DNA from: Chloroflexota bacterium
GTDB lineage: Bacteria; Chloroflexota; Anaerolineae; Anaerolineales; Anaerolineaceae
Direction of reading: 5' to 3'
DNA: 11,139 nt
Assembly: GCA_011053085.1 (NCBI GenBank)
Contig: DSBE01000031.1
Location: 1-11,139, forward strand
Every line of letters starts with the position of its first letter. Positions within the stretch are counted from its first letter, which is position 1. A program made the position numbers and the translations under genes. Shown here in pieces: positions 1 to 6,367 of the stretch. The notes beneath the pieces were generated by a model. It ran no database searches. It was not told the DNA's origin and saw only the letters and a program-made list of their open reading frames with translations.

Positions 1-2026
1 ACCCGGAATAATACACAATTTCGTTCTCGCTGCCCTGCACCGAACGCTGCTGGCCGGTTTGCACATCCCAGGTGCGGATGCTGCCATCCAGAGAAACCGT
101 CATCAACTCGGAATCGTCTTCGCTGAAATCCACGCTCCTCACAGGTTGGGTGTGGCCCGCCAATGTAAACAACTCTGTTCGGTTGTTCAGGTCCCACACT
201 TTGATCATCTCATCATCTGCCACACTGGCAGCACGGGTGCCGTCATGAGAAAATGCCACACTGCGCACGCGGTCGCCATGCTCCCCCAACACCGCGATCA
301 GTTCATAGTTCTCCATCGACCACAGGCGCACTTTGCGATCGAACCCGCCAGACAGCAGCCGTTTGCCATCCGGTGAAAAGCTGACCGAGAACACACTGCT
401 GAGATGTCCCTGCAGGCTGGCAACGTTGGCCTGCGAAGCCAAATCATAGATTTCAATGATCGGGTAAGCACCTGCCATCGCCAGCAACTGCCCGTTTGGA
501 CTGACCGCGCCGGTGTAAATGGAGTTGACCGTCGGAAAGTGATAGCCATCGCTGCCCTGGTTCTCATCGATACGCCACTGCAGCACCGCGCCATCCTGTG
601 CAGTACTGACCAGCCTGGCGCCATCTTCAGCAAACACCAGTGATACCACCGCGGCATGATGCCGGGCATATTGCCCCAGTATCCTGCGTTCTGTCTCATC
701 CCACACAAAGATATCGCCATTGTTCAACCCCAGTGCAAGGTAACCACTATCTTCAGCAAACGCCAGCGCTGTCACCGGTGCCGTCATTTCAGGCAAGCGG
801 CGGATCACACTTTGCTCGTAAACATCCCAGATCACAACGTTTTTACTTGTTCCCCCCATTGCCATGTGCCTGCCATCAGTGGAGAAAGTCAATACATCAA
901 TATTTCCGTCCTGGTCGAAGAGTTTGCTTTCCTCCACCCCTGAACGGGCATTGAACAAATACGCCAATCCCCATGAATTCGCCAATACCACTGTTTCGCT
1001 GTCTGGGCTGAAGGCTGCCGAACGGATATCGCTGTATTGGTTGCCCAATTGGAACTGGACACCCCCGCCGCCCCACTGCCAGACGGTAGTGCGGTCATCA
1101 GCATCTACCCCTGCCACCAGTCTGCAATCCGGCGATACTGCCAACCTTTTCAACGGGGCAATACCTGTGATAGCTGCCTCCTCGATTGACTGATCCGACA
1201 AATCCACTTTCAACAGGCTTCCCGCCAGTGTCTGCAAAATCACAGACTGTTCAGCCGCGCAGATGTCAGCCAGGTGAACAGGGTTTTTTATCGCATAATG
1301 GAAAAAACGCTCACCGCTGGATAATCGAAAACCATCCACACTGCGCGTGGTCACCACCACCAGGGTATCTTCGGCTACCATTTCGACCAATAACGGCGTG
1401 CCTTCACCCCAGGTGGAGAAAGCGGTCAATTGAGGGATGTCCCAGACCGATATCACGGCTGCCGGCGGCGGCGTGGCCATACCAAACGGTAACGGCAATT
1501 CCGGGGTCGGGGTGGGTGTAATCGTAGGCGTTGCGGTGGGCAGCGGGGTCCAGGTAGCCGCCATGACATCACCGCTGATCGCAGTTTGGTCAGTTGCTTC
1601 GCCCGCCATAAGCCCGGGCAGCAGCATAAAGCCGGTATAGATGGCAATGGCTGCCACAAATAGGAACAATGTCCATAACGTCAGGCGCAGGATGTGTTTG
1701 CCCCAGCGAGTCTTTTGGGGTTCTTTTTCCTGCAGATACTGCGCCATGGATGCGCGCGGTATCTGGTAATCATCCGGCTCGGGTTCCTGCTGCTCCATCA
1801 CGACCTCAAGCGCATCACGCGCCATCATGCTTTCTGGATTGAAGAGCAAACACCGCTCTAACAGCTCCATCTTCTCGCGCGGATGTGTCACCAAATCCAC
1901 CAGCCATAAATACGCCATCACATCATGGGGATCTCTTTTGATGATCTCCATAAAAAGCAAGCGGGCTTCCTTCTTTTTCCCCTCTTTTGCCAGTTGAATT
2001 GCTTCCACCAGTGGTTGTGATGCCAT
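1..2026 (-). CDS. Membrane-anchored WD40 repeat protein (C-terminus cut off by window edge)
   Basis: One open frame of 675 codons runs from ATG at 2026 to the window edge without a stop, so the 3' end is missing. Residues 1-75 are helical and TPR-like, without a clear motif. Residues 112-138 form one hydrophobic helix preceded by basic residues (KTRWGKHILR), which predicts N-terminus inside and C-terminus outside. Residues 158-188 are a Thr/Pro-rich linker (TPLPTATPTITPTPTPE). From about residue 190 come at least eleven WD40-like repeats; the last three in view are the clearest, with GH or GE-H starts, SPDG-type turns and endings VRLWS, IKVWD and IRTWD. Eleven or more repeats implies two propellers or one very large one. 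The role is unknown; WD40 propellers are normally protein-binding scaffolds. AAGGAGG lies 14 nt before the ATG, which is long spacing, but no other in-frame start exists nearby. The gene is divergent from the GNAT gene. Confidence 0.9.
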   Translation of the reverse strand, partial: MASQPLVEAIQLAKEGKKKEARLLFMEIIKRDPHDVMAYLWLVDLVTHPREKMELLERCLLFNPESMMARDALEVVMEQQEPEPDDYQIPRASMAQYLQEKEPQKTRWGKHILRLTLWTLFLFVAAIAIYTGFMLLPGLMAGEATDQTAISGDVMAATWTPLPTATPTITPTPTPELPLPFGMATPPPAAVISVWDIPQLTAFSTWGEGTPLLVEMVAEDTLVVVTTRSVDGFRLSSGERFFHYAIKNPVHLADICAAEQSVILQTLAGSLLKVDLSDQSIEEAAITGIAPLKRLAVSPDCRLVAGVDADDRTTVWQWGGGGVQFQLGNQYSDIRSAAFSPDSETVVLANSWGLAYLFNARSGVEESKLFDQDGNIDVLTFSTDGRHMAMGGTSKNVVIWDVYEQSVIRRLPEMTAPVTALAFAEDSGYLALGLNNGDIFVWDETERRILGQYARHHAAVVSLVFAEDGARLVSTAQDGAVLQWRIDENQGSDGYHFPTVNSIYTGAVSPNGQLLAMAGAYPIIEIYDLASQANVASLQGHLSSVFSVSFSPDGKRLLSGGFDRKVRLWSMENYELIAVLGEHGDRVRSVAFSHDGTRAASVADDEMIKVWDLNNRTELFTLAGHTQPVRSVDFSEDDSELMTVSLDGSIRTWDVQTGQQRSVQGSENEIVYYSG

Positions 2027-2040
2027 AAAAGTGTCTGATG

Positions 2041-2058
2041 CCTCCTTGCGTTATTATA
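2041..2058 (-). promoter_or_regulatory. Ribosome binding site and possible -10 box for the WD40 gene
   Basis: On the minus strand AAGGAGG (2047-2041) is a full Shine-Dalgarno match, 14 nt before the ATG at 2026. TATAAT occupies 2058-2053. No good -35 hexamer is found at 16-18 nt; CTGACA is present but only 12 nt away. A start 7 nt after this -10 would put the Shine-Dalgarno sequence at the very 5' end of the RNA, so the promoter part is doubtful while the ribosome site is fairly safe. Confidence 0.4.
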
Positions 2059-2129
2059 GTGTGCTTTTGATGTCAGCACCCAGCCCTACCTGCCCCAAAC
2101 TTTGATCGATGAGAAAATTATAAATTCCT

Positions 2130-2159
2130 GAGACAAACCGGAAAATTTCGGGCTATAAT
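2130..2159 (+). promoter_or_regulatory. Sigma70-type promoter of the GNAT-amidohydrolase operon
   Basis: GAGACA (2130-2135, 4 of 6 consensus) is followed after 18 nt by a perfect TATAAT (2154-2159). The coding ATG starts at 2166, only 6 nt after the -10 box, so the predicted transcription start falls on or next to the start codon (leaderless mRNA). The spacer holds a near-palindrome of 15 bp at 2138-2152 (CCGGAAAATTTCGGG, one mismatched pair), which could be an operator. Confidence 0.5.
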
Positions 2160-2165
2160 GAAGCT

Positions 2166-2675
2166 ATGGATACCTGTATAGAAGTACGACCATTGGTGGT
2201 TGACGACCTCCCTTATGTTGCCCGCTTCCATCGTGAGTCATGGCTGTCTGTCCATCAAGACAAAGTGTCTGAGGAAAACATCAATCAGCTGACCCTCGAT
2301 TACTTTTTTGATACCTGGCAGCAAGTCATCAAAGACTCCGATCGTTACAATCTCGTAGCGGTCAATAAAGCCATGCCGGTTGGTTATATCTCCTACATCC
2401 GCGGTGAAAAAGCCAGCCGCTGGGAGTTAATCGGCCTGTATATCTCCCCCGAAATGGGAAACCGCGGCTGCGGCACCCAATTGTTCTCTGCCATGCTCGA
2501 TGATATCGCCCGGCAGGATGCCCAAAAATTGATCGTCTGGGTCATGCAAGACAATACGACTGCCATTCGGTTTTATGAAAAACAGGGTATGCAGCCCAGC
2601 GGAAAAGCCCGTCATACTAAGCACGATTTCTTCTCTTTCGATGAATTGCAAATGGTGCTTTACCTATCTCAATAA
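2166..2675 (+). CDS. GNAT family N-acetyltransferase
   Basis: The 169-residue protein is a typical single-domain GNAT enzyme, which moves an acetyl group from acetyl-CoA to an amine on a small molecule or protein. The fold begins at once (IEVRPLVVDDLPYVARFH), supporting this start. Motif A is LYISPEMGNRGCGTQLF (91-107); its pyrophosphate-binding loop reads G-N-R-G-C-G, with Gly98 where the family usually has Gln or Arg. Motif B is present as DNTTAIRFYEKQGM (129-142), with Asn130 and Tyr137 in the usual places. The substrate cannot be predicted. No Shine-Dalgarno sequence precedes the ATG, and a TATAAT lies 6 nt upstream, so translation may start on a leaderless message. The amidohydrolase gene follows after 29 nt on the same strand, probably in one operon. 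Confidence 0.9.
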   Translation: MDTCIEVRPLVVDDLPYVARFHRESWLSVHQDKVSEENINQLTLDYFFDTWQQVIKDSDRYNLVAVNKAMPVGYISYIRGEKASRWELIGLYISPEMGNRGCGTQLFSAMLDDIARQDAQKLIVWVMQDNTTAIRFYEKQGMQPSGKARHTKHDFFSFDELQMVLYLSQ

Positions 2676-2704
2676 GCCACACACAACACACAGAGGAGAA
2701 GTAA

Positions 2705-4144
2705 ATGGAGAAGCAAGCAGTAATCACCTGGCTGGACCAGCATCAAAAAGAGTTCACGGACATGTCCGACGCCATTTGGGAAAACCCCGAATTGGGGTAT
2801 CGCGAATTTTTCGCCTCAGGTCTGCAAGCCGCTTACCTGGCAGAACAAGGTTTCCGCATTAAGAAAGACATCGCTGGTATGAACACCGCCTTTGTGGCGG
2901 AATGGGGAGAGGGCAAGCCGATCTTCGGTTTCGCTGGTGAATTTGATGCCCTGGGCGGCCTTTCACAGAAAGATCAACCAACAAAAGAACCAGTGCAGGA
3001 AGGCGCCCCCGGACACGGCTGCGGCCACAACCTGTTGGGGGTTGGTTGTCTGGCGGCAGCGGTGGCTGTGAAAGAATGGCTGCAAGCCACCGGGACAACA
3101 GGAACCGTGCGCTACTATGCCTGCCCGGCAGAAGAAGGCGGTGCCGGCAAGACCTTCCTGCAGCGCGCAGGATTATTCAATGACCTCGACCTGGCCTTTA
3201 ACTTCCATCCTGGCTGCATGAATGCCCCCTCCAAAGGCAGCGATATCGGTGTCAATCACATTCGTTTTGCCTTTCATGGCAAAACCGCTCACGCGGGCGG
3301 CTCCCCCCACGAAGGACGCTCTGCCCTGGATGCGGTTGAATTGATGAATGTGGCTGTTAACTATCTGCGCGAACATGTCACCAAAGATGTGCGCTTGCAC
3401 TATGTTATCACCAACGGCGGTAAAGCCCCCAACATCGTACCGGACGAAGCAGAAGTTTGGTACTATGTGCGCGCGCTTGAACCCAAGAACCTGGCTGAGG
3501 TTACCGATCGGGTGCGTAAGATCGCCCAGGGGGCAGCCATGATGACAGAAACCAGAGCCGAAGAAATCTTCGAATCCGCCACCTCCAGCACGCTGCCGAA
3601 TAAATACCTGGCCGACTTACATTATGAACAAATGAAACTGATTGGCCCGATCACCTACACCGAGGAGGAACTGGCATTCGCGGCGGAAATCAACCGCCAG
3701 GTGGGGCATGACCCGCAAGATACCCGTCAATACCTCGAAAAGAGCAGCCTTCCGCCTGAGATCAAAGCCCATGCGTTGACTCTGGCAGATCAGCCATTGA
3801 TCGGAGAAATCTTTCCAGCGCTGGATGAGGGACATGTCGGAGGCGGTTCCACCGATGTCGGTGACCTCTCACGCACAGTGCCGGTTTGCATGCTGTGGAC
3901 GGCCTGCTGGGCGGGTGGTGTACCGGGTCATTCCTGGGCAGTCACCGCCACCGGCCATAACTCCATCGGGCATAAAGGAATGATGTTCGCCGCCAAAACC
4001 ATGGCACTGGCTGCGATTGAATGTTTTATGAACCCACAGCATATTGTCAAAGCCTGGGAAGAATTTCGTGATGCCCAGCCGCAGGGCTATACGAACCCTA
4101 TCCCTGCCCATATTGTACCTCCGCGTTATTCACCCCCGGCGTGA
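2705..4144 (+). CDS. M20 family metal-dependent amidohydrolase, AbgB-like
   Basis: This 479-residue protein matches the length and motifs of the M20D aminoacylase group, close to the AbgB subunit of p-aminobenzoyl-glutamate hydrolase. These enzymes hydrolyse N-acyl amino acid or related amide bonds in the cytoplasm with one or two bound metal ions. Visible motifs: FAGEFDALGG (77-86), the metal-binding GHGCGHN (103-109, Cys106 and His108), the catalytic Glu pair in PAEEGG (143-144), FHPG with His168, and HGKTAHAGG (191-199) starting the dimerisation domain. Near the C-terminus GGGSTDVGDLS (379-389) and GHSWAVTATGHNSIGHKG (408-425) carry the last metal-ligand candidates. There is no signal peptide. 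GAGGAG lies 6 nt before the ATG. E. coli AbgB works with AbgA, but no abgA is seen here, so the substrate may differ. It follows the GNAT gene by 29 nt and probably shares its transcript. Confidence 0.9.
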   Translation: MEKQAVITWLDQHQKEFTDMSDAIWENPELGYREFFASGLQAAYLAEQGFRIKKDIAGMNTAFVAEWGEGKPIFGFAGEFDALGGLSQKDQPTKEPVQEGAPGHGCGHNLLGVGCLAAAVAVKEWLQATGTTGTVRYYACPAEEGGAGKTFLQRAGLFNDLDLAFNFHPGCMNAPSKGSDIGVNHIRFAFHGKTAHAGGSPHEGRSALDAVELMNVAVNYLREHVTKDVRLHYVITNGGKAPNIVPDEAEVWYYVRALEPKNLAEVTDRVRKIAQGAAMMTETRAEEIFESATSSTLPNKYLADLHYEQMKLIGPITYTEEELAFAAEINRQVGHDPQDTRQYLEKSSLPPEIKAHALTLADQPLIGEIFPALDEGHVGGGSTDVGDLSRTVPVCMLWTACWAGGVPGHSWAVTATGHNSIGHKGMMFAAKTMALAAIECFMNPQHIVKAWEEFRDAQPQGYTNPIPAHIVPPRYSPPA

Positions 4145-4162
4145 TCTTGATTGCTGTTTGAA

Positions 4163-4191
4163 TTGACGTTATTGGTACGATACGGTATAAT
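4163..4191 (+). promoter_or_regulatory. Strong sigma70-type promoter of the rpmH operon
   Basis: TTGACG (4163-4168), a 17-nt spacer, and TATAAT (4186-4191) make 11 of 12 consensus positions at ideal spacing. The predicted start near 4198 leaves a leader of about 66 nt before rpmH. Such a promoter suits a highly expressed ribosomal protein gene. No terminator separates the upstream amidohydrolase gene from this site, so some read-through is possible. Confidence 0.8.
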
Positions 4192-4200
4192 TTGCCAGTT

Positions 4201-4222
4201 AGCCGCTCTGTAGAGTGCGGCT
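4201..4222 (+). promoter_or_regulatory. 5' leader hairpin of the rpmH transcript
   Basis: AGCCGC (4201-4206) pairs with GCGGCT (4217-4222), and after one T-T mismatch two more base pairs close the loop. It would lie within a few nucleotides of the predicted RNA 5' end, a place where stem-loops often protect messages from decay. No T-run follows, so it is not a terminator. Confidence 0.45.
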
Positions 4223-4263
4223 GGATGCACTTGTTTATTATTGGAATATGAGGTGAGTATAGA

Positions 4264-4434
4264 ATGCCAAAACGAACGTATCAACCCAAAAAACGACGCC
4301 GCGTGCGTGTGCATGGTTTCCGCGAGCGCATGTCCACCGCCGATGGCCGTCAGGTATTGAAACGGCGCCGCTTGAAGGGCCGCAAACAATTGACGGTGAA
4401 AGCCAACAACGCCAACAAAAGACTGCGCTGGTAA
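4264..4434 (+). CDS. rpmH: 50S ribosomal protein L34
   Basis: The 56-residue, very basic protein is clearly L34, a small component of the large ribosomal subunit. It opens with [19 protein letters not shown] and has the conserved HGFRERMST (17-25) and [18 protein letters not shown] (28-45). About eleven residues follow the LTV where the common 44-46-residue form ends ([16 protein letters not shown] tail), so it is a slightly extended version. GAGGTGA (4250-4256) lies 7 nt before the ATG, an excellent match to the 16S rRNA 3' end. It is the first gene of the cluster and sits directly behind a near-consensus promoter, which fits high expression. A 128-nt gap with a long hairpin separates it from rnpA. 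Confidence 0.97.
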   Translation: MPKRTYQPKKRRRVRVHGFRERMSTADGRQVLKRRRLKGRKQLTVKANNANKRLRW

Positions 4435-4492
4435 CACCTATCGTCGAATTGTCGTGTCCGATTCATCAGAATCAATGCCTTGAGCATGCGCA

Positions 4493-4541
4493 TTCTTTTT
4501 GAGGATAGCCCTTCCATGAGAAGGTTTATCCCCAAAAAGGA
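4493..4541 (+). ncRNA. Long RNA hairpin between rpmH and rnpA (cis-acting element)
   Basis: Two 22-nt arms, 4493-4514 and 4520-4541, pair almost fully around the 5-nt loop CATGA. I count 20 pairs, two of them G-U, with two single mismatches (4502/4532 and 4509/4525). The outer part is CTTTTTG (4495-4501) against CAAAAAG (4533-4539); the inner part is CCTTC (4510-4514) against GAAGG (4520-4524). The T-run is in the 5' arm, so this is not an ordinary intrinsic terminator in either direction. The 3' arm contains AAGGAG (4537-4542, all but its last base paired), the only good Shine-Dalgarno-like sequence before rnpA, and the loop contains an ATG. Likely roles are an RNase III-type processing site or translational control; this is inference. 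Confidence 0.6.
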
Positions 4542-4566
4542 GCCAGAAAGCAGGTTCCCGAAGTGA
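4516..4566 (+). CDS. Possible 16-codon leader peptide coupled to rnpA
   Basis: ATG at 4516, inside the hairpin loop, opens a short frame encoding [16 protein letters not shown]. Its TGA (4564-4566) overlaps the GTG start of rnpA (4563-4565) in a GTGA arrangement, typical of translational coupling. GAGG at 4501-4504 lies 11 nt upstream. The peptide is basic and matches no family I know. So short a frame may arise by chance, and the case rests only on its position. Confidence 0.25.
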   Translation: MRRFIPKKEPESRFPK

Positions 4567-4931
4567 AGCGATCGCTTCGACTCAGACACACGGCAGACAT
4601 ACAGCGTGTTCGCCAACACGGAAAGACTCAGCGCAACCCCTATGTCGTTCTGCTTTATGCACAACAACCCCAGGATCCAGCCATCCCCCCCTATCCATAC
4701 ACACGGGTGGGTGTTGTTGCTGGAAAACGCCTGGGGGGCGCGGTCATCCGGAACAAGGTGAAACGGCAGCTACGGGCTATTATGCAGAAAGTCTATCCAT
4801 TGCTTCCCAAGCATTGTGACATTCTGTTGATCGCCCGCCAACCCATCGTAACCGCATCTTTTCAACAAATTGACACTGCCGTGCGAACCAGTCTACAGCG
4901 TGCTGGACTTCTCGAAAATACCAATGAGTAG
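4563..4931 (+). CDS. rnpA: Ribonuclease P protein component
   Basis: The 122-residue basic protein is the protein subunit of RNase P, which helps the catalytic RNA bind precursor tRNAs and remove their 5' leaders. The family signature appears as [20 protein letters not shown] (48-67) with the RNR-type box at 63-70. The opening [19 protein letters not shown] is also typical. A short Pro-rich insert ([13 protein letters not shown], 34-46) lies before the central strand. The start is GTG at 4563; the frame upstream has a stop at 4506-4508 and no ATG, GTG or TTG in between, so this start is forced. Only a weak AGG lies 8 nt upstream, while a better AAGGAG is 20 nt away inside the hairpin. Its end overlaps yidD by 8 nt. 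Confidence 0.95.
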   Translation: MKRSLRLRHTADIQRVRQHGKTQRNPYVVLLYAQQPQDPAIPPYPYTRVGVVAGKRLGGAVIRNKVKRQLRAIMQKVYPLLPKHCDILLIARQPIVTASFQQIDTAVRTSLQRAGLLENTNE

Positions 4932-5265
4932 CCATTCCCATTCTCATGCATACAATCCTGACAGCGATGACGGCCTTTTCTCAGACGAGACAGAGCATGT
5001 CAATGCAGAAGAACCGCGCCTGCGTGATATACCTATCACCCTGCGCAATCTACCGCGCCTGCTATTGCTGGCGCCCATCCGCTTCTATCAAATCGCAATA
5101 TCACCAGGATTGCCGCAAAACACCTGCCGCTTCTATCCAACCTGCTCACATTATGCTTACCAGGCCATTTACCGACACGGCGCAATCAAAGGAGGGCTGC
5201 AGGCGATTTGGCGTCTCCTGCGTTGCAACCCTTTTAACCCCGGTGGGATTGATCCCATACCCTAA
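4924..5265 (+). CDS. yidD: Membrane protein insertion efficiency factor YidD
   Basis: The 113-residue protein carries the full YidD (haemolytic DUF37) domain from about residue 40: [20 protein letters not shown], then [20 protein letters not shown] and [15 protein letters not shown]. The three conserved cysteines are at 68, 74 and 101. YidD is a small peripheral inner-membrane protein that assists YidC-dependent insertion. The first 35 residues are not conserved: a His-Ser stretch (SHSHSH) and an acidic segment. I chose ATG 4924, which overlaps the rnpA stop (ATGAGTAG), over an in-frame ATG at 4870 that would reach 62 nt into rnpA and add non-family sequence. No good Shine-Dalgarno is seen, in line with coupling to rnpA translation. 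Confidence 0.93.
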   Translation: MSSHSHSHAYNPDSDDGLFSDETEHVNAEEPRLRDIPITLRNLPRLLLLAPIRFYQIAISPGLPQNTCRFYPTCSHYAYQAIYRHGAIKGGLQAIWRLLRCNPFNPGGIDPIP

Positions 5266-5277
5266 AGGAAAACTTTC

Positions 5278-6357
5278 ATGACAAAAAAAACATTTATTCT
5301 CATTATCCTGGCAGTGCTGGCAGTTATGCTGCTGAGCAGCTGTGCCGGCAACGCCCTGGCGGCTGCCACCAGCTGGCCGGGTATCACCGCGGACCCAGAC
5401 GCCGGCATCGCCTACCTTTCGGCTGGCCCGCATGTGTTTGCCCTGACCACCAAAAACGGCACGCTTGTCTGGCGCTACCCTGAAACTCCTGCGCGCAATG
5501 TCACTTTTTATGCAGCACCGACCGTGGCAGACGGGCTGATCATTGCCGGTGATTATAGAAAGAGTGTGCATGCCATTGATGCCCTGGACGGCCGGGAGGC
5601 GTGGATCTTTGCCGATGCCCGTGACCGATTCATCGCTTCGGCAGCTTTCGCCAGCGACACCATCATCGCGCCATCCGCCGATTTCAACATCTACGCTATC
5701 AACATGAATGGCAATCTGAACTATAAGATTGAAACAAACCAGATCAACTGGGCATCCGCGGTTACTGATGGCAGCACGGTGTATGCGCCCTCGATGGATC
5801 ACAATGTGTATGCTTTTGATGCCAACAGCGGAAACGAACGGTGGGTTACCAATGTCGGCGGCGCAGTGGCGGCCGCTCCCGCGCTTGACAATGGCGTCTT
5901 CTATATCGCCACACTTGGGCAGGAAGTGATTGCCCTCAATACCAGCGATGGTAGCATCCGCTGGCGAGCCGACGCGGAAGATTATGTCTGGTCAGCGCCC
6001 TCTGTCAAAGATGGTTTGCTCCTCGTCATCAACGCTTCCGGCACCATTCTGGCGCTTGATACTGAGAACGGTTCACAGTTGTGGACCGCCACCAGTGGCG
6101 GCAATGTGACCGCTTCCGCCGCATTCTATGAGGATGGCTTCATTGTAGTGACGCACAACCTTGACATTATCGCCCTCGATTTTGATGGCGCAAAAATTTG
6201 GACACGCTCTGCCAACATCAGTGCGGGTTCCTTCACCAGCACGCCGGTGATCGTTGATGATCTCATCATTATTCCCGTCACCCAATCAGCCGACAAGTGG
6301 GTTATCGCGTATGACCTGAACGGCAACGAAGTCTGGTCATTCACCCCCGAGAATTGA
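5278..6357 (+). CDS. PQQ-like eight-repeat beta-propeller lipoprotein (BamB-like)
   Basis: The 359-residue protein starts with a lipoprotein signal: MTKK, a hydrophobic stretch (6-19) and the lipobox LSSC with Cys22 as predicted lipid anchor. The rest is a beta propeller of the PQQ/quinoprotein-like class. Eight copies of a short V-x-A-hydrophobic-D-x-x-x-G-x-x-x-W pattern are visible, starting near residues 53, 98, 138, 177, 217, 257, 297 and 342, for example VYAFDANSGNERWV, ILALDTENGSQLWT and VIAYDLNGNEVWSF. Eight repeats matches the blade number of BamB, the outer-membrane assembly lipoprotein of diderms. No enzyme residues are recognised, so a binding or scaffold role outside the membrane is likely. 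AAAGGAA lies 7 nt before the ATG. It sits 12 nt after yidD and 10 nt before yidC, suggesting a part in membrane protein insertion or folding. Confidence 0.88.
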   Translation: MTKKTFILIILAVLAVMLLSSCAGNALAAATSWPGITADPDAGIAYLSAGPHVFALTTKNGTLVWRYPETPARNVTFYAAPTVADGLIIAGDYRKSVHAIDALDGREAWIFADARDRFIASAAFASDTIIAPSADFNIYAINMNGNLNYKIETNQINWASAVTDGSTVYAPSMDHNVYAFDANSGNERWVTNVGGAVAAAPALDNGVFYIATLGQEVIALNTSDGSIRWRADAEDYVWSAPSVKDGLLLVINASGTILALDTENGSQLWTATSGGNVTASAAFYEDGFIVVTHNLDIIALDFDGAKIWTRSANISAGSFTSTPVIVDDLIIIPVTQSADKWVIAYDLNGNEVWSFTPEN

Positions 6358-6367
6358 GGAAAAACAT

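Noticed and set aside
298..1104. Several open frames on both strands within the WD40 gene
   Set aside because: They overlap the long WD40 frame, are rich in Arg, Cys and Trp as wrong-frame translations are, and show no family motif.
4474..4500. AATGC/GCATT stem followed by CTTTTT as an rpmH terminator
   Set aside because: The stem is only 5 bp with an 11-nt loop, and the T-run pairs better as part of the large hairpin at 4493-4541.
4526..4534. DnaA-box-like TTATCCCCA near rpmH, hinting at oriC
   Set aside because: It differs from TTATCCACA by one base, stands alone without a cluster or an AT-rich unwinding region, and is explained by the hairpin arm.
4870..4923. Longer YidD start at 4870
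   Set aside because: It would add 18 residues that lie fully inside rnpA and match no YidD sequence; ATG 4924 overlaps the rnpA stop in the usual coupled way.
5146..5802. 218-codon minus-strand open frame
   Set aside because: It lies opposite yidD and the lipoprotein gene, both clearly supported by family motifs, has no recognisable domain, and is an antisense shadow of GC-rich coding sequence.
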